From an uncultured Eggerthella sp. (lineage in GTDB: Bacteria > Actinomycetota > Coriobacteriia > Coriobacteriales > Eggerthellaceae): 64,000 nucleotides of DNA. Below the pieces are notes generated by a model. It saw only the letters and a program-made list of their open reading frames with translations. It did no database searches and had not been told where the DNA came from. Location: assembly GCA_900542525.1 (NCBI GenBank), contig UQNZ01000003.1, positions 1-64,000 on the forward strand, read 5' to 3'. Positions 25,083 through 33,006 of this stretch are shown here, piece after piece. Numbering within the stretch: the stretch's first letter is position 1; the number at the start of each line of letters is the position of its first letter. The position numbers and the translations under genes were made by a program.

Positions 25083-26618
25083 TTACTTAGCGAAATCGAC
25101 AGCGCGTGTTTCACGAATGACGACCACCTTGACCTGTCCAGGATATTTGGTTTCGCTCTGGATCTGCGCTGCAATGTCATGTGCAAGGACCGTAGCCCGT
25201 GCTTCATCGACCTTATCAGGCGTTACAATCACGCGCACCTCGCGACCTGCCTGGATCGCATGGGTCTGCTCGACGCCATCGTAGGAATTTGCGATCTCTT
25301 CAAGCTTCTCAAGGCGCTTGATATAGGATTCAAGGTTCTCCTTACGCGCGCCTGGACGAGCGGCTGAAACCGCGTCTGCAGCTTGTACGAGTACATCGAT
25401 AACGCTAGTGGGCTCAATGTCATTGTGATGCGCTTCGATCGCATGAACGATAGTCACATCTTCACCATAACGACGAGCGAGATCGGCACCGATGACCGCA
25501 TGAGAGCCTTCGACCTCATGATCGATCGCCTTGCCAAGATCGTGAAGAAGACCCGCACGACGGGCTGGAACGGGGTCAAGACCAAGCTCGGATGCCATGA
25601 TGCCACAGAGATAGGCGACTTCGAGTGAATGCGTAAGCACGTTCTGCCCATACGAAGTACGGTAGCGCAAACGACCGAGCGTCTTTTCCAATTCAGGATG
25701 AAGGTCATGGATGCCTGTATCGAAGGTTGCTTGAGCAGCAGCTTCTTTGATCTGCTGATAAACATACTTCTTGGCCTTGTTGTACATTTCTTCGATACGA
25801 GCAGGATGGATACGTCCATCAGCAATGAGGTTCTGCATCGTAACACTTGCGATCTCACGACGCACCGGATCGTGCGAGGAAACAGTAACACACTCAGGAG
25901 TGTCATCGATGATAAGATTCGTACCTGTGATCTGCTCGAACGAACGGATGTTGCGTCCTTCACGACCGATGATGCGACCCTTTAGGTCGTCTGAAGGAAT
26001 ATGGATCGTGGAAACGGTGATCTGCGTGGTGTAGTCTGCAGCAATACGCTGGATCGCAAGACTTAAGATCTCACGCGCTTTCTTATCAGCTTCAGCACGC
26101 GTGCGCATTTCTGCATCACGGATGATAGTGGCAGATTCATGAACCACTTCGTCTTTCAGGCCATCGAGAAGCTGAACCTTTGCTTCTTCACTCGTAAGAC
26201 CAGCGATCTGCTCCAAGCGTGCATTGATCTTCTTTTGTGAGACGTTCAGATCATGCTGGCGCTTATCAAGCTGACCCTGCAACGAGGAGATCTGATGTTC
26301 GCGCTTGTCGATGAACTCGCTGCGCTTATCAAGATTCTCTTCGCGTTGAATGAGACGATTTTCCGTAGAGCGAATCTCTTTCATGCGCTCTTTGCTTTCG
26401 TTCTCCACATCTTGCTTAATCTTGAGTGCTTCGTCTTTTGCTTCGACGAGCGCTTCGCGGCGCATGTTTTCCGCTTCACGCTGCGCATCGGAAACGATCG
26501 CTTGTGCTTCTTTTGCGGCAGCCTTTGAACGACCTTTCTGGACCTTAAGCATCAAGAAATAACCGATGAGGAAGCCAACGATGATCGCAATTGCGGCTAT
26601 GATGATAACCTCAAACAC
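25083..26618 (-). CDS. rny: Ribonuclease Y
   Basis: This is a membrane-bound endoribonuclease that initiates mRNA decay in Gram-positives. It has 511 residues. An N-terminal membrane helix (about 4-24) is followed by a long coiled coil (about 30-190, rich in Lys, Glu and Arg). A KH domain with IGREGRNIRSFE is near 215, and an HD domain has LLHDLGKAIDHE with the downstream HHND. It starts at GTG 26618 with AGGAAGGAAG just upstream. A hairpin-plus-T-run lies only 45 bp before the start (26664-26689), so expression may depend on a promoter or read-through within that short leader. Confidence 0.97.
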   Translation of the reverse strand: MFEVIIIAAIAIIVGFLIGYFLMLKVQKGRSKAAAKEAQAIVSDAQREAENMRREALVEAKDEALKIKQDVENESKERMKEIRSTENRLIQREENLDKRSEFIDKREHQISSLQGQLDKRQHDLNVSQKKINARLEQIAGLTSEEAKVQLLDGLKDEVVHESATIIRDAEMRTRAEADKKAREILSLAIQRIAADYTTQITVSTIHIPSDDLKGRIIGREGRNIRSFEQITGTNLIIDDTPECVTVSSHDPVRREIASVTMQNLIADGRIHPARIEEMYNKAKKYVYQQIKEAAAQATFDTGIHDLHPELEKTLGRLRYRTSYGQNVLTHSLEVAYLCGIMASELGLDPVPARRAGLLHDLGKAIDHEVEGSHAVIGADLARRYGEDVTIVHAIEAHHNDIEPTSVIDVLVQAADAVSAARPGARKENLESYIKRLEKLEEIANSYDGVEQTHAIQAGREVRVIVTPDKVDEARATVLAHDIAAQIQSETKYPGQVKVVVIRETRAVDFAK

Positions 26619-26663
26619 AATTCTTCCTTCCTATTTTCCTGGTATAAACTGGTGTTTTGGCAA

Positions 26664-26689
26664 TAAAAAAGCCTAGTAACAACCAGGCA
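26664..26689 (-). terminator. Rho-independent terminator after recX / in rny leader
   Basis: On the minus strand GCCT pairs with AGGC around a 10-base loop (with possible inner pairs), followed by TTTTTTATT. It lies 160 bp beyond the recX stop and 45 bp before rny, so it can end recA-recX transcripts or attenuate rny. Confidence 0.65.
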
Positions 26690-26848
26690 TGAGTACGCGC
26701 AAGCACTTTGCGTATAGTGAAAGATATTCTCTGTTATATACAAAGCGTCTAGATGACGCGAAAACTCAAGCTAAGAAAATGATAAAGGATAGGGCGTGCT
26801 TTGCCTAGCAGAAGAGCGCCTAAAGAGCGAGAACTCACGCAAAATGCA

Positions 26849-27442
26849 TTACTGATCTTCTCGCTCTGCTATCCATGCCTTGACCGCACTGCTTGCCACA
26901 CTTGAAGAAAATCCATTACGGATAAGTTTCGCATAGGCAGCTTGCTTCTTGTTCTTTGCACGCGGTGGTTTGCGCTCGAGCAGGCGGATCGCATTATCTA
27001 ACTGGCTTCCCTGCTCTTCAAGAAAAGCATCAGGGAAGCCAGGGATGGCATAGGCATCGATCTGATGCCCTTTCAGATCACGTACGATACCATTGATCCC
27101 TTTTGACGCACGCAAGCGCATGCGGATGAAGCCTTCCGCGAAGCGTACATCATCCAAGTAACCACAACGCAGAGCACGTTCGAGAGATTCAGTAATAGCA
27201 CGTTCGGTATAGTGATCGCGCTGAAGACGAGAACGAGTTTCGGTAACCGAACGATCGCGCACCGCAAGCAAACGCTCGATCTTATTAAAAGCAGCATTTG
27301 CATTGTCGTTATAATCGGTCAATGCTTCTTTGGTATACGAAGAACACACGGAAACGGAGTCATCGAGAGCGCTCGATAAAAAAGACGGTGGCTCCTGCTC
27401 GTGTAAAAGGTTCTTTTGGATGTAGTCCTTATCGATGAGCAT
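26849..27442 (-). CDS. recX: Regulatory protein RecX
   Basis: RecX binds and modulates RecA filaments. It has 197 residues, composed of the repeated three-helix RecX motifs: ALRCGYLDDVRFAEGFIRMR and KLIRNGFSSSVASSAVKAW match the conserved ends of repeats. The first about 40 residues are unconserved. It starts 21 bp after recA, so it shares the SOS-controlled recA promoter. The following 230 bp before rny hold a terminator and no gene. Confidence 0.9.
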   Translation of the reverse strand: MLIDKDYIQKNLLHEQEPPSFLSSALDDSVSVCSSYTKEALTDYNDNANAAFNKIERLLAVRDRSVTETRSRLQRDHYTERAITESLERALRCGYLDDVRFAEGFIRMRLRASKGINGIVRDLKGHQIDAYAIPGFPDAFLEEQGSQLDNAIRLLERKPPRAKNKKQAAYAKLIRNGFSSSVASSAVKAWIAEREDQ

Positions 27443-27463
27443 AAGTCTGCCTTAGACGCACAC

Positions 27464-28510
27464 TTATTCGCCCTGAGTCTGCTGTGATGGCGCTTCAGAT
27501 ACTGCTTCTCCCCAATCGATCGTAGGAAGATCGAAATGTTGACGAACCTTGTTCTCGATCTCATTACGAAGATCAGGGTTTTCCTGTAAGGTGCGCTTCG
27601 CTGCATCACGGCCTTGACCGAGCCGCTCTTCGCCATAGTTGAACCAAGAACCGCTCTTGTTCACGATTCCCGCCTCAACACCCATGTCGAGCACGCAACC
27701 TTCCTTCGAAATACCTTCGCCATACATGAGATCGAACTCTGCTTGACGGAACGGTGGAGCAACCTTGTTCTTGACGATCTTCGCACGTACGCGATTACCG
27801 ATGAATTCGCCATCTTTCTTCATGGATTCGATGCGACGGATATCGATGCGCACGGAAGAATAGAATTTAAGCGCACGACCACCTGTAGTGGTTTCGGGGC
27901 TTCCGAACATGACACCGATCTTTTCACGCAGTTGGTTGATGAAGATGCAGGTGGTGTTCGATTTAGAAAGAGAACCCGTGAGCTTACGCAAAGCTTGGCT
28001 CATGAGGCGTGCTTGCAGACCGACCGTAGCATCACCCATTTCACCCTCGATCTCGGCACGTGGCACCAGAGCCGCAACCGAGTCGATGACCACGCAGTCG
28101 ATCGTACCGCTCCGAACGAGCAGATCGCAGATTTCAAGCGCTTGCTCGCCCGTATCGGGTTGCGAGATGAGCAGTTCATCGACATCGACACCGAGACGTG
28201 CTGCATAGACTGGATCGAGCGCATGTTCAGCATCGATAAAAGCAACGATACCTCCCGCCGCCTGCGCTTCAGCGATGATATGAAGTGCGACTGTGGTCTT
28301 GCCACTTGATTCGGGACCGTAGATCTCGACGATCCTGCCACGTGGTACACCGCCAATGCCAAGGGCAACATCGAGCGGAAGCGCTCCTGTAGGGATCGCT
28401 TCGACATTGAGCGCCGTGCTTTCACCGAGTCGCATGATCGCACCTTTGCCGAACTTCTTCTCGATTTCGTCGGTAGTGATTTTAAGCGTGGATTCTTTAT
28501 CCTTGATCAT
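27464..28510 (-). CDS. recA: Recombinase A
   Basis: RecA performs homologous strand exchange and activates LexA self-cleavage. It has 348 residues, with Walker A GPESSGKTT at about 66-74, the ALKFYSSVRIDIRR segment and an acidic C-terminal tail. AAGGAG precedes the ATG. Its promoter is fully readable, with a LexA box filling the spacer (28546-28574), and recX follows in the same transcript. Confidence 0.99.
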   Translation of the reverse strand: MIKDKESTLKITTDEIEKKFGKGAIMRLGESTALNVEAIPTGALPLDVALGIGGVPRGRIVEIYGPESSGKTTVALHIIAEAQAAGGIVAFIDAEHALDPVYAARLGVDVDELLISQPDTGEQALEICDLLVRSGTIDCVVIDSVAALVPRAEIEGEMGDATVGLQARLMSQALRKLTGSLSKSNTTCIFINQLREKIGVMFGSPETTTGGRALKFYSSVRIDIRRIESMKKDGEFIGNRVRAKIVKNKVAPPFRQAEFDLMYGEGISKEGCVLDMGVEAGIVNKSGSWFNYGEERLGQGRDAAKRTLQENPDLRNEIENKVRQHFDLPTIDWGEAVSEAPSQQTQGE

Positions 28511-28545
28511 TGGTTCTCCTTATCAGAACACGAAGTGATACTTAC

Positions 28546-28574
28546 AAGATAACCGAACACCTGTTCGATTTCAA
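28546..28574 (-). promoter_or_regulatory. recA promoter with LexA box in the spacer
   Basis: On the minus strand TTGAAA (28569-28574), a 17-bp spacer and TATCTT (28546-28551) form a good sigma-70-type promoter. The spacer contains the LexA box CGAACACCTGTTCG (28554-28567 on the plus strand), which has both CGAAC/GTTCG half-sites intact. It is the best SOS box in the window. Confidence 0.85.
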
Positions 28575-28734
28575 TATCTCTATCTGAAATAATAGAGAGG
28601 AAACCTTATATTTTTTTGAACTATATCTGATGTATTTTATCGAGAGAACTCACGTAAAACTCAAATCTGTTCAAACGCTTGAGACGTGACCCTCTTCGAT
28701 GAATGAGCAAAGAGATATCCAATACGCACATACG

Positions 28735-29913
28735 CTAAAGAGCAGTAAGCTCATCTTCGAAAAGCGCAAGCGCATGAGCCACGGTCTGTTCACGCACGCT
28801 CGCACGGTTCCCTGCAAAATGCATGACCTCAGCACGACTCCCTCGAAGGCTGTCAACGCCGAACCAAACAGTACCTACGGGCTTCTCAGGTGAGCCGCCA
28901 CCTGGTCCCGCAACTCCCGTTACCGCAACGGCAATCGTAGTGGAAAGAGCGTTGCGCGAGCCCTGCGCCATCTGGATGGCCACCGGTTCGCTTACAGCAC
29001 CGTAGCGTTCAAGGTCTGAGGTGCTCACATTGAGCAGATGGTGCTTGATCTCATTCGAATAGCTGACCACCCCGCCTTCAACAACCGAAGAGCTTCCTGG
29101 AACTGCAGTGAGCGAACCTGCGATCAAGCCGCCCGTACAACTTTCTGCCGTTGAGAGCTTGGCACCTTTCGCATCAGCAAGCGCGATCACCCCTGATGCA
29201 CGAGCGATGACCTCATCAGGAAGAGAAACAGATTCTTCCTGCGATACGCTAGCTTCATCGATTTTGTTTTCACCAGGGATGAAGCGCAGGATCGGGCGAC
29301 ATTTTGCCAGATAATCGAGCATCGAGATGATCGTGAGCACAAGCGCAACGACCATAACGATCCATGAAACAACATAGAGCGGTGTCTCTATCGCTGGTGT
29401 AGAGATGAATGGCTCGGAATCCTTGATGATGAAGAGCAAGATCGCGATGATCTGGAAGACCGTCTTCGCTTTACCATACCAACTTGCTGCAATGACCACT
29501 CCTTCAGAAGCGGCAAGCATGCGCAGGCCCGACACGATGAATTCTCGCGTAAGGATGATGAGTGCGACCCAAGAAGGCAAGATCTGGAGCTCGCACAATG
29601 CAAGAAGCGCGGCAGCAACAAGAATCTTGTCAGCCAGCGGGTCCATGAATTTTCCGAAGTTTGTCACTTCTCCCCTGCTACGCGCAAGATAGCCATCGAG
29701 CGCATCGGTGCAGGCAAGCACCACGAACAGAAGCGCTGCAAGCCAAGGTTTCAGCAGCTCCGCTTCATTCCAATCAGGAAACCATGTTGGCCAAGGACTC
29801 ACGCAGGCAACGAAGAATACTGGCACAAGCAAGATGCGGATGAGCGTGACGATATTGGCAGGGGTCCAGATCGTTGTGGGAGATGCAGGTTGTGAAGAAG
29901 CGTTATCGCGCAC
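28735..29913 (-). CDS. Fusion of phosphatidylglycerophosphate synthase and CinA C-terminal (nicotinamide-nucleotide amidase) domain
   Basis: This is one 392-residue frame with two enzymes. Residues 1-210 are a multi-pass PgsA-type CDP-alcohol phosphatidyltransferase with the complete signature D73-G-x2-A-R-x8-G87-x3-D91-x3-D95, making the phosphatidylglycerol precursor. Residues about 232-392 are the CinA C-terminal domain (PncC-like, NMN deamidase), with AESCTGG at 255-261, GVVSYSN and a Gly-rich TGVAGPGGGSPEKPVGTV. In many Gram-positives pgsA and cinA are separate neighbours ahead of recA; here they share one chain with a hydrophilic linker (about 211-231). It begins at GTG 29913, overlapping rimO by 11 bp, with GGAGGG upstream. 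Confidence 0.92.
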   Translation of the reverse strand: MRDNASSQPASPTTIWTPANIVTLIRILLVPVFFVACVSPWPTWFPDWNEAELLKPWLAALLFVVLACTDALDGYLARSRGEVTNFGKFMDPLADKILVAAALLALCELQILPSWVALIILTREFIVSGLRMLAASEGVVIAASWYGKAKTVFQIIAILLFIIKDSEPFISTPAIETPLYVVSWIVMVVALVLTIISMLDYLAKCRPILRFIPGENKIDEASVSQEESVSLPDEVIARASGVIALADAKGAKLSTAESCTGGLIAGSLTAVPGSSSVVEGGVVSYSNEIKHHLLNVSTSDLERYGAVSEPVAIQMAQGSRNALSTTIAVAVTGVAGPGGGSPEKPVGTVWFGVDSLRGSRAEVMHFAGNRASVREQTVAHALALFEDELTAL

Positions 29914-31258
29914 GCGAACCCTCCATTTCGTAGTAGAGCACGTCTTCGATCATGATCGGAATAACCTCTCCTACCTCTCCTTTGTCGACGAACGTAACTC
30001 CATCGACATCAGGTGCCTGATACGCACTTCGCCCGAACAGTGCACCATCTTCTTCTTGCCCCAACACGAGCACGTTTACTTCACTACCAATAAAACGTGC
30101 GAGGGAAGTCTGCGAAACGCTATCAGCAAGATCGCGCAACGTGCGCAAGCGCTCGAGCTTGGTCTCTTCATCGATCTGCTCAGGGAGAGCAGCAGCTTTG
30201 GTTCCTTCTTCGGACGAATAGGCGAAGACACCTACGTAATCGAAGTCAGAATCAGAAACGAAGTCGCAAAGCGCTTCGAATTGTTCATCGGTCTCACCGG
30301 GAAAGCCGACGATGAAGGTAGTACGTAAGGCGATGAGCGGAAACTTCGAGCGGATAAGAGCAATAAGTTCCTGGAACTCTTCACGCGAACCACGACGATT
30401 CATAGCTTTGAGCAGATCAGCATCGACATGCTGAAGCGGAATATCGAGATAATTGCAGATGTTCTCATGCGCCACCATAACATCGAGCAACTCATCATCA
30501 ACATGTTCGGGTTGAATATAGAGCACGCGAAACCATGTAGCAGGAAATGCGGAAGCAAGGCTATCGAGCAACCAAGCAAGACTGCGTTTTGGCTCAAGAT
30601 CGCTCCCCCAGATACCCGTGTCTTGCGCGATGAGCACGATCTCTTGCGTGCCTTGGCGAACAAGCTGCGCTATTTCAGCATGAATAGCTTCGTAGGAAAA
30701 GCTATGATAACGGCCACGGATGAACGGTATCGCACAAAACGAGCAGAAGCGATTGCAGCCATCAGATATCTTCACATACGCACTTGGGCCTACATTCAAC
30801 CGCGGTGGGATAGCTGAAGCAGTGCATGTACATTCGAACGTGGGAGCATCGAGCAGCTGGTCGAGCTTTTCAACGATCGAATTTTCTTCAGCACACGGAA
30901 TGAAAAGATCGGGTTCAACCAATTCCTCCGAAAGCTCTTCGCCAAAACGTGCAGGAAGACAGCCTGAAACAACGAGTTTCGTGTGCCCGCTTTCCACAGA
31001 AGGAAGGCTCGCAACATCGAAGATAACATCCAGGTTCTCTTCGATCGCCTCACGCAAGAACGAACAGGTGTTGACGATGATCGCATCGAGCGATTCGGCA
31101 GCACTGATGTTGCCATCTTCAGCTTCTTCGAGCAGACCATGATCGACTATCTCATAACCAGCCCGAGCGAGACGTGCGGCCATATGGGCCGAATCGACCT
31201 CATTCTTCGCGCACCCCAACGTGATGAACGAAACTCTTTTTTGAGAAGTTCCTTGCAT
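29903..31258 (-). CDS. rimO: Ribosomal protein S12 methylthiotransferase
   Basis: This radical-SAM enzyme methylthiolates Asp88 of ribosomal protein S12. It has 451 residues. N-terminal cluster cysteines occur in TLGCAKNEVDS, NTCSF and SGCLPAR, the radical-SAM motif is CNRFCSFC, and a C-terminal TRAM region is present. The LGCAKNxVDS wording separates it from MiaB and MtaB. Its ATG shares bases with the yajQ stop (TAATG) and its end overlaps the pgsA-cinA start, so translation is tightly coupled. Confidence 0.96.
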   Translation of the reverse strand: MQGTSQKRVSFITLGCAKNEVDSAHMAARLARAGYEIVDHGLLEEAEDGNISAAESLDAIIVNTCSFLREAIEENLDVIFDVASLPSVESGHTKLVVSGCLPARFGEELSEELVEPDLFIPCAEENSIVEKLDQLLDAPTFECTCTASAIPPRLNVGPSAYVKISDGCNRFCSFCAIPFIRGRYHSFSYEAIHAEIAQLVRQGTQEIVLIAQDTGIWGSDLEPKRSLAWLLDSLASAFPATWFRVLYIQPEHVDDELLDVMVAHENICNYLDIPLQHVDADLLKAMNRRGSREEFQELIALIRSKFPLIALRTTFIVGFPGETDEQFEALCDFVSDSDFDYVGVFAYSSEEGTKAAALPEQIDEETKLERLRTLRDLADSVSQTSLARFIGSEVNVLVLGQEEDGALFGRSAYQAPDVDGVTFVDKGEVGEVIPIMIEDVLYYEMEGSRAR

Positions 31259-31755
31259 TAGCGATAGTTGGTGAATTGAAGCGGCTGGCCGTAGTCTTGT
31301 TCCTTAAGGAAAGCGATCACTTCCTGAAGCGTATCGAGCTTAGGACCAGAAACGCGGAGCTTATCGCCCTCAATGGTGACCTTTACCTTAAGCTTGGTCG
31401 CCTTGATATCTTTATTGATCTTGCCAGCGGTTTCCTTGTCGATCCCATCAACGATAGAAGCGGTCTGCTTGACCGTTCCACCAGAAGCAGCTTCCACCTT
31501 GCCCCAATTCACTGCTCCTAGATCGATTCCACGCTTGATGAGCTTCGAAGAGACGATATCGATCACTTGCTTGGCAACGAAATCGCTCGGTGCGCTTACC
31601 ATAAGAGTCTTATTGGCTTTATCGAGTGAGATCGATGCACCAGAATCTTTGAGGTCGTAGCGTTGAGCGATTTCCTTCTTCGCTTGCCCGAACGCATTGT
31701 CGACTTCCTGGATATCGACCTGTGATACTACATCGAAACTTGAATCTTTTGCCAT
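31258..31755 (-). CDS. YajQ-family nucleotide-binding protein
   Basis: This is a 165-residue protein of the YajQ/UPF0234 family: two ferredoxin-like domains, N-terminal SSFDVVSQVDIQEVDNAF, and the conserved ending GQPLQFTNYR. Some members bind cyclic di-GMP or nucleotides and act as transcription co-regulators or phage-related factors; the function here is not shown. AAGGAAT precedes the ATG. It lies between the RodZ-like gene and rimO in one direction. Confidence 0.92.
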   Translation of the reverse strand: MAKDSSFDVVSQVDIQEVDNAFGQAKKEIAQRYDLKDSGASISLDKANKTLMVSAPSDFVAKQVIDIVSSKLIKRGIDLGAVNWGKVEAASGGTVKQTASIVDGIDKETAGKINKDIKATKLKVKVTIEGDKLRVSGPKLDTLQEVIAFLKEQDYGQPLQFTNYR

Positions 31756-31789
31756 GATATTCCTTTCATAGTGAAGAACTGCGAGTACG

Positions 31790-32989
31790 CTATTCGCTCG
31801 CAGCTGAAGATCCAGAAGAGGACCCTGATGAAGACGACGAAGAAGAGCTGCCTGAGCTCGAGCTGGAAGAACCTGCAGAATCTCCTCTGGTGCTTGCAGT
31901 AGGTGTCGTACCCGATGAAGAACTTTGAGGACGTTGAACCTCCGGATGGTCAGCGTACCATTTATTCAAGATCTCATTGAAGTTGAATGTGACGCTTGCA
32001 ACACCGCGGCTGTTCTCTTCAAGCGTCTGCTCTTGTCCGTCCACCTTAAGAACGAGGTTGTCAGGATTAGAGGTAACGAACTTGATATTGCCTGAGCTCG
32101 TATAGGTTTGCGTTGCTTGCCCACGCACATCGCCCGCCTCTTTCGTGGAGCCATCGACGATCACTTCGATATAGGCTTCCTTGCCAGCAGGCACTTCATA
32201 GGAAAGAGTGAAGTCGGTTGGTGCGACTGCTTGAGGTTCTTGGCTAGCCTGATCATCGCCATTTTCCTGCCTCTCGATTCCTGTGACTGGAATGTTTTGA
32301 ACATCATTTTGGTTGTTCGAACAGGACACGATAGAAACAATAACGACGATGAGGATGATGATAACGACCGCTGCACCAATGAAGATCGGCATACGATTGC
32401 GTGGAGCATGACCCATACCGCGCGAAGGATTTGCATAAAGGTTCACGTATTTCCCATCAGGTATCGCTTCGCGTCTTGCAGGATGCAGCTGCTGATCATC
32501 GCTACGGCTTTGACGCGCTTGGGTATGAGCACGCACTTCAGCCAAATGATCGACCTCATCGGGGGTATCGGAATAGATGCGCCTTCCACTGCGCGTCATA
32601 TCACCGTCATTAACGCGTTGGCGGTTCGAGGAAACTGCCTTGAATTGGTTGGTGGGCTGACGCTTTCCAGGGCGCGAAGTTGCTCGCGAGGTGTTCTGAT
32701 GCATGTAGCGGTTCTCGATCGCATTCTGATGAGCACGACCGATCTGGTTGGCATAGCTTTCATCGAGATACATACGAGTAACATCATTTGCGTTCAATCC
32801 AAGAAAACGCGCATAGGCATTGATCATGTTGCGCGAATAACCACGTGGAGGCATGCGATCAAAATCGCTGTTCTCGATCGCCTCTAAGATGTCGGGGCGG
32901 ATACGCAGGCGACGAGACACTGCATTGAGCTCGTACCCTTTCGAGATGCGCGCCTCTTTGAGCACGCTACCAAAGCTTATATGGTTCAC
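31790..32989 (-). CDS. RodZ-like membrane protein with HTH domain and poly-Ser tail
   Basis: This 399-residue protein has an N-terminal helix-turn-helix of the RodZ/HTH_25 type (about 3-75). A basic, Gln/Arg-rich disordered region follows (about 85-195), then one membrane segment (200-222) and an extracellular beta-rich DUF4115-like domain (about 255-345). A 45-residue C-terminal tail consists almost only of Ser, Gly, Ala and Thr. RodZ links MreB to the elongation machinery; coccoid or short-rod actinobacteria may use the protein differently. GTG 32989 with GGGAGG upstream is the start. It sits directly after ftsK, the usual location for this family. Confidence 0.8.
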   Translation of the reverse strand: MNHISFGSVLKEARISKGYELNAVSRRLRIRPDILEAIENSDFDRMPPRGYSRNMINAYARFLGLNANDVTRMYLDESYANQIGRAHQNAIENRYMHQNTSRATSRPGKRQPTNQFKAVSSNRQRVNDGDMTRSGRRIYSDTPDEVDHLAEVRAHTQARQSRSDDQQLHPARREAIPDGKYVNLYANPSRGMGHAPRNRMPIFIGAAVVIIILIVVIVSIVSCSNNQNDVQNIPVTGIERQENGDDQASQEPQAVAPTDFTLSYEVPAGKEAYIEVIVDGSTKEAGDVRGQATQTYTSSGNIKFVTSNPDNLVLKVDGQEQTLEENSRGVASVTFNFNEILNKWYADHPEVQRPQSSSSGTTPTASTRGDSAGSSSSSSGSSSSSSSSGSSSGSSAASE

Positions 32990-33006
32990 GGTAACCCTCC
33001 CGGTAG

